This document shows positions 10,136-20,200 of a DNA stretch of 64,000 bases, in pieces; positions within the stretch are counted from its first letter, which is position 1, and the number at the start of each line of letters is the position of its first letter. The notes beneath the pieces are model-generated. The model did no database searches. It saw only the letters and a list, made by a program, of their open reading frames with translations, and was not told the origin of the DNA. Origin of the DNA: Winogradskyella ursingii (GTDB taxonomy: Bacteria > Bacteroidota > Bacteroidia > Flavobacteriales > Flavobacteriaceae). A program made the position numbers and the translations under genes. The stretch lies in NCBI RefSeq assembly GCF_013403975.1, contig NZ_JABFDH010000004.1, positions 186,001 to 250,000 on the forward strand, read 5' to 3'.

Positions 10136-11050
10136 ATGAATAAGGAAAACGACATATTAAAATGGTTTAATGGCGAATTGTCCACGGAGGAAATAAAGAA
10201 ATTATATCCTAATGAGGACTTAACTGCGCTCGAAAAATCTAGATTTTATTCCAGGCAACTAGAGGCGCCAAAAGTGGATGCGCAAAAAGCGCTTGCCGAT
10301 TTTAGAAAAAGAAATTCTAAGAAAGAAGACACTAAGGTTATACCATTAAATTTCAAATCATTTTTGAAGATTGCTGCTGTTTTGGTATTAATGTTGTCAG
10401 CATCTTATTTTCTATTTTTTAACAATGAAAAATCTTTTGCTACTGAAATCGCCCAGACGGAAATTTTAAATTTACCCGATAATTCAGAAGTGATTCTTAA
10501 TGCAAAATCAAATTTATCATTCAATAAAAAATCTTGGAAAAAGAATAGATTGTTAGAACTGGATGGAGAGGCATTTTTTAAGGTTTCTAAAGGTGAACAA
10601 TTTACAGTAAAAACAGATGCTGGAGATGTAAAGGTTTTGGGTACGCAGTTTAATGTAAAGGAACGTGATAATTATTTTGAAGTCAAATGCTATGAGGGCT
10701 TGGTGAGTGTTACTCATAAGGAAAAGGTAAAAATGATAAATCCTGGAGAGACCTTTAGAGTAGTCAATGGGACTATTGTAAATGTTGAAAAATTCAACAC
10801 AAAAAATCCAGCCTGGCTATCAAAAGAATCTTCATTTGATAAGGTGCCGTTGTGGCAAGTTATTGATGAATTAGAAATTCAATATGATATAAATATTTCA
10901 GCTGAAGATATTGAAACTACCACTATGTTTTCAGGTAGTTTTACGCACACTGACAAAAATATTGCCTTGCAATCCGTTACCATACCGCTAAACTTGAGTT
11001 ACAAAATAAATGGCAATCAAGTAGAGTTATACAGCTATGGGTCTCAATAA
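10136..11050 (+). CDS. FecR-family anti-sigma regulator
   Basis: The protein has 304 aa. A short cytoplasmic N-terminal part (residues 1-75, sigma-binding, with DILKWFNGELSTEEI) precedes one membrane segment (about residues 77-95, KIAAVLVLMLSASYFLFF). The FecR domain has LPDNSEVILNAKSNLSF, LDGEAFFKVSKGEQFTV and VLGTQFNV. A C-terminal DUF4974-like segment (FDKVPLWQVIDELEIQYDI) is where the STN domain of the receptor is thought to dock. Its 3' end overlaps the receptor gene by 14 bases, so translation is probably coupled. Confidence 0.92.
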   Translation: MNKENDILKWFNGELSTEEIKKLYPNEDLTALEKSRFYSRQLEAPKVDAQKALADFRKRNSKKEDTKVIPLNFKSFLKIAAVLVLMLSASYFLFFNNEKSFATEIAQTEILNLPDNSEVILNAKSNLSFNKKSWKKNRLLELDGEAFFKVSKGEQFTVKTDAGDVKVLGTQFNVKERDNYFEVKCYEGLVSVTHKEKVKMINPGETFRVVNGTIVNVEKFNTKNPAWLSKESSFDKVPLWQVIDELEIQYDINISAEDIETTTMFSGSFTHTDKNIALQSVTIPLNLSYKINGNQVELYSYGSQ

Positions 11051-13577
11051 ATTTCTCACGTTTTGTATTATATTTTTGTTTTCTGCTATGACTGCCATAG
11101 CTCAGGAACAGAAGCCTTTATTAGAAGTTATTAATGATTTAGAGTACAATTTTGACGTAAAATTTTCCTATGCCGTTGAAGATGTTGAGAATGTCAAAGT
11201 GGTACAGCCTGATGTGAACAATACATTACAAAGTATCATTGCTTATCTCAACGCTACCACGTTACTCAATTTTAAGTTTTTAACCGAGCGATACATCACC
11301 ATTTCTACAAGTGATAAAACTATTGACATTTGCGGTACTCTTTATACCGAGAATGACAATTTACCTCTATATGGTGCGTCTGTCGTTGTAGAAAACACAA
11401 ATAAAGGTGTCATTTCTAATACAGAAGGACAATTTATAATGGAAGATGTTCCTATTAATTCCCAAATTGAAATTTCATATTTAGGTTTTGAAAAGCTAAT
11501 GCTTAAAGCAATAGACTTAAGGTCAAATACAGATTGCAACGTCTTGAAACTTATTGAGAAAACTGAAATCCTAAATCAGATCCTAATCACAAAATTTTTG
11601 ACTACAGGTTTACAAAAACGAATTGACGGAAGCACAGTTTTAAATACGGAACAATTTGGGATTTTACCTGGATTGACAGAGCCAGACGTACTACAATCCA
11701 TTCAAGCGCTTCCGGGAGTCGAGAGTCTTAACGAAAGTGTCGCCAATATCAACGTGCGTGGTGGCACCAATGACCAGAATCTCATTCTTTGGGATGATAT
11801 AAAAATGTACCATTCCGGACATTTTTTCGGTCTTATTTCTGCCTATAATCCTTATTTAACGGAAAAGGTTACCGTAATAAAAAACGGAACATCGAGCCAG
11901 TTTAGTGATGGTGTTTCGAGTACCATTAATATGAAAACTAAAAATGACATCAAACCACAAATTTCGGGTGGTTATGGTGCGAATTTAATTCATGCAGATG
12001 CTTTTTTAGAAATTCCTATTTCAGAAAAACTGGCTTTTCATATCTCTGGTAGGAGATCGTTTACTGATTTTTTAAGCTCACCAACTTACGAGAACTATTT
12101 TGAGCGTAGTTTTCAAGATAGTGAGATAGAGACCAATAGTGATAATATTAATGAGAGCAATCGGTCTTCAGAATTTTTCTTCTATGATTATTCGGCGAAG
12201 CTCTTATTTGACCTTAATGAAAATCATAAATTTCGTGCCAACTTTATAGGAATTCACAATAATCTAGATTATGAGGAATTTTTTACAAATGAAAATGACG
12301 AAACAGAGTCAAAAACGAGCAATCTGCAACAACGAAATCTTGGCTTTGGAGCAAACTGGAATGCGGAATGGAGTAAACGCTTTAGTACAAATTTAAGTGG
12401 TTATTATTCTCAATATAATGTAGATGCTACTGATTTTAGAATTGATACCGACCAAAGATTATTTCAAGAAAATGAAGTAATTGAAACAGGTTTAAAATTG
12501 AATTTTAATTTCAGAATTAGTAATGCTTTCAATCTTCTAAACGGTTATCAATTTACCGAAGTTGGTATTCTTAACGCTACGGATGTTAGTGTACCAGCAT
12601 TCAGTCGAACCAAAAAAGATGTACTGTTAAATCATGCGGTTTTTAGCGAGATTGAATTCAATAATAACAGTACTTATATCAGAGCAGGAGTGCGTGTAAA
12701 CTATTTCCAGAAATTCGATAAAACAATTATTGAACCACGATTGAACTTACGACAAAACCTCTCGAGCCACTTTGCATTAAAGATGCAAGGTGAGTTTAAA
12801 AATCAATCGGCCACGCAGATTATCGATTTTCAAGATGATTTTTTAGGTGTTGAAAACAGACGTTGGATTTTGGCCGATGAACAAAATATCCCAATTTCGG
12901 AAAGTAAACAAGGTTCGTTCGGAGTAGAATACAGTAAAAATGATTTTGTGGTAGATATTGAAGGTTTTTACAAAAAAGTAGATGGTATTACGGCATCTAA
13001 TCAAGGATTTTATAACAACTTTCAATTTATAAATGCAATTGGAAGCTATAATGTCAAAGGGATTGAATTGCTCTTAAATAAAACAGCGTCAAAATACAGT
13101 ACATGGTTAAGCTATACTTATAGCGTCAACGATTATGAGTTTAAAACTTTGACGCCATCAATTTTTCCAAATAACGCAGATATTAGACACTCGGTTTCAC
13201 TCGCTTTTAATTATAGCATTTTAGATAATTTGGAAATGTCCGTTGGTGGTATTTGGCGTTCGGGACAACCTTTTACACAACCTGTTGAGGGTAATGAAAC
13301 AGTACAGGACGGTAACAATACATTCGTAAATTATGACACACCCAATAGCGATAATTTAGATGATTTTATGCGGTTGGACGCTTCGCTCAACTATGATTTT
13401 CAACTGACAAAGAATGTGCAATCTTCATTAAGATTTGGCGTTATCAATATGTTAAATCGAAAAAACGACATTAACACCTATTTTGAAGTAGACCCTAATG
13501 ACAATGAAAATGCTATAAGAATTGAAAATAAATCTTTGGGTCTTACACCAAACATCAGTTTCAGGTGTCAATTCTAA
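11037..13577 (+). CDS. TonB-dependent receptor with STN signalling and carboxypeptidase-regulatory domains
   Basis: The protein has 846 aa: signal peptide (1-22), STN domain (about 25-95, KPLLEVINDLEYNFDVKFSY), carboxypeptidase D regulatory-like domain (about 97-180, TNKGVISNTEGQFIMEDVP), plug domain (about 190-300, LQSIQALPGVESLNE and VRGGTNDQNLILWD) and a 22-strand-type barrel ending in Phe (SFRCQF). It is an outer-membrane energised importer that can signal through the adjacent FecR and sigma factor. No SusD-like gene follows, which argues against a polysaccharide utilisation locus. The substrate is not evident. Confidence 0.9.
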   Translation: MGLNKFLTFCIIFLFSAMTAIAQEQKPLLEVINDLEYNFDVKFSYAVEDVENVKVVQPDVNNTLQSIIAYLNATTLLNFKFLTERYITISTSDKTIDICGTLYTENDNLPLYGASVVVENTNKGVISNTEGQFIMEDVPINSQIEISYLGFEKLMLKAIDLRSNTDCNVLKLIEKTEILNQILITKFLTTGLQKRIDGSTVLNTEQFGILPGLTEPDVLQSIQALPGVESLNESVANINVRGGTNDQNLILWDDIKMYHSGHFFGLISAYNPYLTEKVTVIKNGTSSQFSDGVSSTINMKTKNDIKPQISGGYGANLIHADAFLEIPISEKLAFHISGRRSFTDFLSSPTYENYFERSFQDSEIETNSDNINESNRSSEFFFYDYSAKLLFDLNENHKFRANFIGIHNNLDYEEFFTNENDETESKTSNLQQRNLGFGANWNAEWSKRFSTNLSGYYSQYNVDATDFRIDTDQRLFQENEVIETGLKLNFNFRISNAFNLLNGYQFTEVGILNATDVSVPAFSRTKKDVLLNHAVFSEIEFNNNSTYIRAGVRVNYFQKFDKTIIEPRLNLRQNLSSHFALKMQGEFKNQSATQIIDFQDDFLGVENRRWILADEQNIPISESKQGSFGVEYSKNDFVVDIEGFYKKVDGITASNQGFYNNFQFINAIGSYNVKGIELLLNKTASKYSTWLSYTYSVNDYEFKTLTPSIFPNNADIRHSVSLAFNYSILDNLEMSVGGIWRSGQPFTQPVEGNETVQDGNNTFVNYDTPNSDNLDDFMRLDASLNYDFQLTKNVQSSLRFGVINMLNRKNDINTYFEVDPNDNENAIRIENKSLGLTPNISFRCQF

Positions 13578-13633
13578 AACATCGATTAAAAACAAATAAA
13601 ACCGATTAAAAGTTATAAATCTGATTAATTTTC

Positions 13634-13641
13634 TATATTTG
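13634..13641 (+). promoter_or_regulatory. Putative -7 element
   Basis: TATATTTG matches TAnnTTTG 25 bases before the ATG of the DUF6588-like gene. Confidence 0.5.
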
Positions 13642-13666
13642 TCAATGACAATAAAATCTTAACCTC

Positions 13667-14683
13667 ATGAAAAAAATATTAATTACAGTCGTTGTTAGCG
13701 TCTTGGCATTCTCGGCTAAAGCTCAGAACGATTTTGACGTATTGCTAGCAGCAGGAGTTGATGATGCCCAGCGATTTGCTAATGATTATCTGGCACCTGG
13801 TACTAATGGTTTAATGCATAGTATGAATGCCAACTGGTTCAACTCAGCAGAGGTGAAACCTCTTGGTGGTTTTGAAATATCTATTATTGGAAATGCATCC
13901 TTGATAGCGGATGAGAATAAAACGTTCACACTAAATACAGCTGATTATAACAACGTACAGTTTGTTAGTGGACCTAGTTCTCAATTGGTCGCTTCGGTTC
14001 TGGGTGAAAACAATCCAAGCATTTTTGTAGAAGTTGAATACGACGATCCAATATTCGGAAATCAAACCCAACAGATAGAATTGCCACAAGGTTTTGGTGA
14101 CCAAAGTGCAAATCTATTGCCAACGGCATTTATTCAGGGAGCTATTGGTCTTAGCAGTGGTATTGAGCTCAAGGCACGATTTGTACCAAAAATTGAAGAG
14201 GAAGATGTTTCCTTGAGTATGTATGGTGCAGGTATACAGTTAGAATTTACTAAATGGTTGCCTGCAGATAAAATATGGCCAGTTGCTCTTTCTGGTTTAG
14301 TGTCATATACCCATTTGGATGGGTCTTACGATTTAACGGAATCCTCAGGCATAAATGGAGATAACCAACGGGTAGAAAATGATACAAACACATGGTTGTT
14401 TCAATTGGTAGCATCAACTCGTTTGCCTGTAATAAATTTTTATGGAGGTATTGGTTATATTAAAGGAACGTCTGACTCAGACTTATTAGGAGACTATCGT
14501 GTAACAGATGGCACATTTACCTCAGAAACAATTACTGATCCATTTTCAGTTTCAAGTGAAGTGGCTGCTGTTAGAGGTACCATCGGAACAAAATTGAAGT
14601 TGGGATTCTTTAGGCTTAATGCCGAATACCATTTGTCTGAATATGATGCGTTTTCAGTTGGTGTCAACTTCGGGTTCAGATAA
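13667..14683 (+). CDS. DUF6588-like outer-membrane protein
   Basis: The protein has 338 aa with signal peptide MKKILITVVVSVLAFSAKAQ. The conserved start of the mature part (NDFDVLLAAGVDDAQRFAND, then YLAPGTNGLMHSMNANWF) fits the DUF6588 family of Bacteroidota. The C-terminal half alternates amphipathic strands (LGFFRLNAEYHLSEYDAFSVG) and ends NFGFR, which suggests a beta-barrel. The family name is from memory. It is monocistronic by context, with its own -7 element and a weak terminator. Function unknown. Confidence 0.65.
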   Translation: MKKILITVVVSVLAFSAKAQNDFDVLLAAGVDDAQRFANDYLAPGTNGLMHSMNANWFNSAEVKPLGGFEISIIGNASLIADENKTFTLNTADYNNVQFVSGPSSQLVASVLGENNPSIFVEVEYDDPIFGNQTQQIELPQGFGDQSANLLPTAFIQGAIGLSSGIELKARFVPKIEEEDVSLSMYGAGIQLEFTKWLPADKIWPVALSGLVSYTHLDGSYDLTESSGINGDNQRVENDTNTWLFQLVASTRLPVINFYGGIGYIKGTSDSDLLGDYRVTDGTFTSETITDPFSVSSEVAAVRGTIGTKLKLGFFRLNAEYHLSEYDAFSVGVNFGFR

Positions 14684-14708
14684 AAGAATTTTCAATATAA
14701 CATATAGA

Positions 14709-14735
14709 AAAGCATGGGAGTAAATCCTGTGCTTT
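14709..14735 (+). terminator. Weak intrinsic terminator
   Basis: AAAGCATGGGA pairs with TCCTGTGCTTT (two G-T wobbles) around a 5-base loop, followed by a T-rich but interrupted stretch. Confidence 0.45.
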
Positions 14736-14736
14736 C

Positions 14737-14767
14737 TTCGTTTACAGTAATTTTATTTGTAATTTTG
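14737..14767 (+). promoter_or_regulatory. Promoter of mdh
   Basis: TTCG (14737-14740, near-match to the -33 TTTG box), 19 bases, then TAATTTTG (14760-14767). The mdh ATG is 45 bases after the -7 element. Confidence 0.5.
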
Positions 14768-14812
14768 CAATCCATTAAAATAACAATTTTTCACTTTAAA
14801 AACTTATAACAC

Positions 14813-15739
14813 ATGAAAGTAACAGTAGTTGGAGCTGGCGCAGTTGGAGCAAGTTGTGCAGAATATATTGCAATTAAAAATTTTGCTTCAGAAGTCGTTT
14901 TATTAGACATTAAAGAAGGCTATGCAGAAGGTAAAGCTATGGATTTAATGCAAACCGCATCGCTTAACGGGTTTGATACTAAAATCACGGGAAGCACAAG
15001 CGATTATTCTAAAACTGCAAATAGTGACATCTGCGTAATTACTTCAGGTATTCCTCGAAAGCCAGGTATGACTCGTGAAGAATTGATTGGTATTAATGCA
15101 GGCATTGTAAAATCGGTATCATCTAGTTTGGTAGAGCATTCACCAAATACAATTCTGATTGTAGTGAGTAACCCTATGGATACGATGACCTATTTGGTAC
15201 ATAAGACTACGGATTTACCAAAGAACAGAATTATTGGAATGGGTGGTGCTTTGGATTCTGCACGCTTCAAATACAGATTGGCCGAGGCTTTAGAAGCACC
15301 AATTAGTGATGTAGATGGAATGGTAATTGGAGGCCATAGTGATACTGGTATGGTACCGTTGACCTCACACGCGACTAGAAATAGTATTAAGGTGTCTGAA
15401 TTCTTATCCGAGGATAGGTTAAATCAAGTAAAAGAAGACACCAAAGTTGGTGGAGCCACATTAACAAAATTATTGGGCACTTCTGCTTGGTATGCGCCTG
15501 GTGCTGCTGTAAGCGGACTTGTTCAGGCCATTGCATGCGATCAAAAGAAAATGTATCCATGCTCAACCTTATTAGATGGTGAATATGGTTTAAATGATCT
15601 TTGTATCGGAGTACCGGTAATTCTAGGTAGAGAAGGTATTGAAAAAATAGTAGATGTACCACTTAGTGATGCTGAAAAAGAACACATGGCAGCAAGTGCC
15701 GAAGGTGTTAAGAAAACTAATGGCTTGTTAGAGCTTTAA
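14813..15739 (+). CDS. mdh: Malate dehydrogenase (LDH-like, NAD-dependent)
   Basis: The protein has 308 aa. It interconverts malate and oxaloacetate in the citric acid cycle in the cytoplasm. The Rossmann motif GAGAVGASCA is at residues 7-16. The substrate loop has ITSGIPRKPGMTREEL with the Arg residues expected in MDH, and the catalytic His lies in VIGGHSDTGMVP (about residue 174). The length and GGALDSARF fit the LDH-like MDH group common in Bacteroidota. A secreted DUF4412-type gene follows after 12 bases. Confidence 0.97.
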   Translation: MKVTVVGAGAVGASCAEYIAIKNFASEVVLLDIKEGYAEGKAMDLMQTASLNGFDTKITGSTSDYSKTANSDICVITSGIPRKPGMTREELIGINAGIVKSVSSSLVEHSPNTILIVVSNPMDTMTYLVHKTTDLPKNRIIGMGGALDSARFKYRLAEALEAPISDVDGMVIGGHSDTGMVPLTSHATRNSIKVSEFLSEDRLNQVKEDTKVGGATLTKLLGTSAWYAPGAAVSGLVQAIACDQKKMYPCSTLLDGEYGLNDLCIGVPVILGREGIEKIVDVPLSDAEKEHMAASAEGVKKTNGLLEL

Positions 15740-15751
15740 TTAAAATAATAA

Positions 15752-16414
15752 ATGAAAAAATTAATATTACTTTTTGTCGCGGCATTAACGTTATCCGTAA
15801 GTGCTCAAGAAAAAATCAAAGAGGGTGTTATTACTACTAAGCAGACTATCTCTAGTGATAATGAGCAAATGAATGAAGCTTATGCTCAAATGGGAGATAT
15901 GATTGGTACCACTTATTTTAAAGAAAGCAAGTCCCGTTCAGAATTATCAAATCCAATGACCGGAGACATTACGGCAATTTCTCATACTACTCCAAAAAAG
16001 ACAGAGACTTTAACCTTAATGGATACTCCTGCAATGGGTAAAGTGTATATGACGCAAACTGTTGAACTCACCGAAGAATTAATGAACAGCGTATCTGTAG
16101 AAAAAGGAGAAAGAACTAAAACAATTCTTGGTTATGAGTGTAAAGAGCACATTGTTACGATAACGCAAAATGGGGTGGATATGAAAATGATTCTTTTTAC
16201 AACCGATAAGATCGAACCGGCTCTTAACCAGCAAACAGCAGTATTGGGTAATAAGATTAAAGGATATCCCATGTATATGGAAATGGAGATGGATCAGCAA
16301 GGGATGAAAATGAATATTATTACAGAGGTGACTGATTTAAAAAAACAACCAGTCGATGATGCTAAATTTAATATGACTCCACCAGATGGCTATAAAGAAA
16401 TGCCTGGTATGTAA
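15752..16414 (+). CDS. Secreted DUF4412-like protein
   Basis: The protein has 220 aa with signal peptide MKKLILLFVAALTLSVSAQ. The mature part (about residues 22-210) is a Met-rich beta domain with KTILGYECKEHIVTI and FNMTPPDGYKEM, the pattern of the DUF4412/GLPGLI-like group of exported Bacteroidota proteins. It lies 12 bases after mdh and before a strong terminator, so the two form an operon. The reason for this pairing is not evident. Function unknown. Confidence 0.65.
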   Translation: MKKLILLFVAALTLSVSAQEKIKEGVITTKQTISSDNEQMNEAYAQMGDMIGTTYFKESKSRSELSNPMTGDITAISHTTPKKTETLTLMDTPAMGKVYMTQTVELTEELMNSVSVEKGERTKTILGYECKEHIVTITQNGVDMKMILFTTDKIEPALNQQTAVLGNKIKGYPMYMEMEMDQQGMKMNIITEVTDLKKQPVDDAKFNMTPPDGYKEMPGM

Positions 16415-16431
16415 CATCAATTTTTAATCAT

Positions 16432-16464
16432 AATAATCCCGATAGCTATCGGGATTATTTTTTT
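16432..16464 (+). terminator. Strong intrinsic terminator of the mdh operon
   Basis: A perfect 28-bp palindrome (16432-16459, core CCCGATAGCTATCGGG) followed by eight T. Confidence 0.92.
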
Positions 16465-16471
16465 ATATTTG
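16464..16471 (+). promoter_or_regulatory. Putative -7 element giving a leaderless message
   Basis: TATATTTG directly follows the terminator T-run and ends five bases before the ATG at 16476. A start site five to seven bases downstream would fall on or beside the initiation codon. Confidence 0.5.
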
Positions 16472-16475
16472 CCGC

Positions 16476-17066
16476 ATGAAGGCGAAAGGCTACTTTGGCG
16501 TTTTAATAATTATTCTAATCGCGTTGGTACTGCGTCATAACGATGCGCATGTAGCTAATCAACAAATTCTACTACAATTTAATACCTCCGAGACTACCTC
16601 AGAGATTACGGAACAAACGCTTACTACCTTAAAAAGACAACTTACAGATGCTGGTGCTGATAATATTATTGTAGAACACCTGCCAAATGGTGAGTTAAAA
16701 ATCACATACCATAGTATTTTTGATGTTGATTATATCAAGTCTTTGTTGCAACAAGAGAATGTGCTTTATGCTCAAGACGACAAAAGTGATGATCAATTCC
16801 CAACTAAAAATAACTATGAATTAGATATCTTCGAAATTCAAAAAGGGGTTGATTCCGATTTAAGTCTTGCAGGCTTATTAATACCAACTTCACCACAAAA
16901 ATCGGATTCATCTTTTCATCAGAACCATACTTTTTTCGATGGTAATTTAGATAATCCACTTTATAGTCTCATTGAAGTGGCTTTTCAAGTCAATCAAGAT
17001 GTTCAAAATAAATTAAATAAAACTTCAAGAGATATTCCTGAGGTAAGGGCAGGACCTATAGCTTAG
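16476..17066 (+). CDS. Small membrane-anchored protein, possibly related to the SecD P1 domain
   Basis: The protein has 196 aa. An N-terminal membrane anchor (residues 5-20, YFGVLIIILIALVL) is followed by a segment at about 30-95 reading LLQFNTSE, TLKRQLTDAGADNIIVEHLP and ELKITYHS. This follows the helix-strand order of the SecD first periplasmic region (normally R-x-R-V-D-x-L-G-V, then I-x-V-x-L-P-G). The C-terminal 90 residues look disordered. It lies 163 bases upstream of secDF on the same strand. A role beside SecDF is inferred from similarity and position; no family name is recognised. Confidence 0.55.
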   Translation: MKAKGYFGVLIIILIALVLRHNDAHVANQQILLQFNTSETTSEITEQTLTTLKRQLTDAGADNIIVEHLPNGELKITYHSIFDVDYIKSLLQQENVLYAQDDKSDDQFPTKNNYELDIFEIQKGVDSDLSLAGLLIPTSPQKSDSSFHQNHTFFDGNLDNPLYSLIEVAFQVNQDVQNKLNKTSRDIPEVRAGPIA

Positions 17067-17164
17067 GGAATAGCTTATCACAATAAATTCCCATCTTCAT
17101 TTTATTATAGCTTTTATTCATCAATCAAGGAGCTATCAAAAAAACATTAATAACATAAAAACAA

Positions 17165-17195
17165 TTGTCAATCTATGGGCTAAATTCTATATTTG
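17165..17195 (+). promoter_or_regulatory. Promoter of secDF
   Basis: TTG (17165-17167), 20 bases, TATATTTG (17188-17195) fit the Bacteroidota housekeeping consensus. The leader would be about 28 bases. Confidence 0.75.
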
Positions 17196-17229
17196 CCCGT
17201 TTTAAAAATTTGACATAAATAAAAGAACA

Positions 17230-20200
17230 ATGCAAAACAAAGGAATAATAAAGCTTTTTGCGATTCTATTTGGCTTGGTAAGTATTTACCAATTATCATT
17301 TACATTCAAAGCCAATCAGATAGAGGATAACGCAGAAATCCACGCATACGCTAAATTTAGTGATGATGTTGAGGATTACCAAACAAAACGCAACATTGCC
17401 GAGATCAATTACATTGACTCTCTTAAAACTTCAAAAGTTGAAGTTGATGGTAATTTAGAACCTATTAAAGTTTATGATTTAGGGGTTGCCGACTATACTT
17501 ACACAGAAGTTGAAGACAACGCCATGAAACTTGGTCTGGATCTTAAAGGTGGTATTAATGCCATAATCCAAATATCTGTAAAAGATATTTTGAAAGGTTT
17601 GGCTAACAATAGTAAAGATCCAGTATTCAATAAAGCTCTGGATGATGCAGATGAGCTTCAAAAAGATGCACAAGAATCTTATTTAGAATCTTTTTTTAGA
17701 GCTTTTGATGAAATTAAGGGTGATACAAAATTAGCATCACCAGATATTTTTGCCAACCGTGATTTGAGTGACGATATCAAATTCGATATGTCAGATGATA
17801 AAGTTAAAGGGATCATCAGAACAAAAATAGATGAGTCTATTGTTTCTGCTTTTGAGGTATTACGAAATCGAATTGATGGTTTTGGTGTATCGTCACCAAA
17901 CATACAGCGTTTAGGTAATTCTGGTCGAATTCTTATTGAACTACCAGGTGCAAAAGACAGAGAGCGTGTGGTGGATATCATCACAAAAACAGCGCAACTA
18001 CAGTTCTGGGAAACCTTTAAAACTGAAGAGGTTGCACCATATTTATTACAAGTGAACCAAGCATTGGTGGAAGCCGGTGAGACTGCTGAAAATACAAGTG
18101 AAATTGAGGAAGGTGAAGAAGTACAGGACACTACATCAAGCACTATTGATGATTTAACAGGACAAATTGAGTCTGATTCTACAAATGTGGCAGATGTTAA
18201 TCCTTTGGGTATTCAAGGTTTTGGACAAGGTGGACCAGTTATCGGAATTTTCTTGGCGAAGGACAAGGAAAAGGTAATGGATATCTTAAACCAACCACAA
18301 AACAGAGCACAGTTGCCTTCTGAAATGCGTAACCTAAAATTTGTTTGGGGCATCGAACAAGAAGAATCTGAGTTTGTAGAATTATACGCAATAAAAAGTA
18401 ATAGAGAAGGCGTACCAGAATTAAGTGGTGCGGTAATCACTGATGCTAGGCAAGATTACGATCAATTGAGCAGACCTGCAGTAAGCATGCAAATGAATGC
18501 GAAAGGAGCAAAAATTTGGGAAGAAATGACCAAAAGAGCTTATGAAACAAGAGGCAATATCGCAATCGTTTTAGATAATATTGTGTATTCTGCTCCTGGT
18601 GTTTCTACAGGTCCAATTTCTGGTGGTAACTCACAGATTTCTGGGTCATTCTCACTAACTGAAGCTGTCGATTTAGCCAATGTTTTAAGAGCTGGTAAAT
18701 TACCTGCTTCGGCAGAAATTGTACAAGCTGATGAGGTAGGACCTTCTTTAGGTCAAGAAGCTATTGATAGCGGTATGAAATCATTCATTATTGCTTTAGC
18801 ATTTGTATTACTTTGGATGGTATTCTATTATGGTAAGTCAGGAATTTTTGCTGATATAGCTTTATTGTTAAACATCCTATTAATATTTGGAGTATTAGCA
18901 AGTCTAGGTGCTGTATTAACCTTGCCAGGTATTGCTGGTATAGTATTAACTATTGGTATTTCGGTCGATGCGAACGTACTTATTTTTGAACGAATTAGAG
19001 AGGAACTCGCTAAAGGAAAATCCCAAAAGGAATCCATTAAAGATGGTTTCTCAAATGCATTATCTTCAATTTTAGATGCGAACATCACAACGGGTTTAAC
19101 AGCTTTAATTTTATTTGTATTTGGTACAGGACCAATTAAAGGTTTCGCGACAACATTGATCATAGGTATTTTAACATCGTTATTTACCGCGATATTCATT
19201 ACGCGTTTATTGATCGATTGGTATGCAAATAGAGGTGGGAAGCTGGATTTTTCAACGTCCATGACCAAGAACTTATTCAAAAATGTGAATATCAATTTCT
19301 TGAAGAAGCGCAAGATTGCTTACGTTATTTCTGGTGTTTTAATAGTAGCGAGTTTAGGTTCGTTATTTACAACAGGCTTGGATCAAGGTATTGATTTTGT
19401 TGGTGGTAGAACCTATCAAGTGCGATTTGACCAAGAAGTGAGTACGGAAGAAGTCGGTTCTACATTAAACGATGTTTTTGGAAGTGCTGAAGTGAAAACC
19501 ATTGGTGGTGCCAACCAGTTAAAGATCTCGACAAAATATAAAGTTAACGATAACTCAACCGAAGCAGACGAGGAAGTTGAGTCTAAATTATTTGAAGCGT
19601 TAAAACCATATTTACCAGCTGGTATGTCTTACCAAGAATTCTTGGATGGTTCCGGAGATGCTAAAATAGGTAAAATGCTATCGAGTAAAGTAAGTCCAAC
19701 CATTGCAGATGATATTAAAAAATCATCAGTGTGGGCGGTTTTAGGCTCATTGGTAGTTGTATTCTTATATATACTATTCCGTTTTAAGAAATGGCAATTC
19801 TCCTTAGGTGCTGTTGCGGCTGTATTCCATGATGTATTAATTGTATTGGGAATTTTCTCTTTAACATGGAAGTTTATGCCTTTTAGTATGGAAATTGACC
19901 AGGCGTTTATCGCAGCGATATTAACAGTAATTGGTTACTCGCTGAATGATACCGTGGTTGTATTTGATAGAATTAGAGAATTCTTAAACGAGCACACCAG
20001 TTGGAAATTCGATCAAACCATCAATCAATCCTTAAATAGTACATTGAGTAGAACATTGAATACCTCTGTAACGACTTTGGTAGTGTTATTGGCAATGTTC
20101 ACGTTTGGTGCTGATTCTTTAAGAGGTTTGTTGTTTGCGTTAATAGTCGGTGTTTTAGTAGGTACATATTCTTCGTTGTTTATTGCAACACCAGTTATGT

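Noticed and set aside
17679-18143. 154-codon antisense frame in secDF
   Set aside because: Shadow of the SecD coding strand with Ser/Ile-rich translation and no start context.
18828-19313. 161-codon open frame antisense to secDF
   Set aside because: It lies entirely within the well-conserved SecD coding region on the opposite strand and its translation shows no signal, domain or partner gene.
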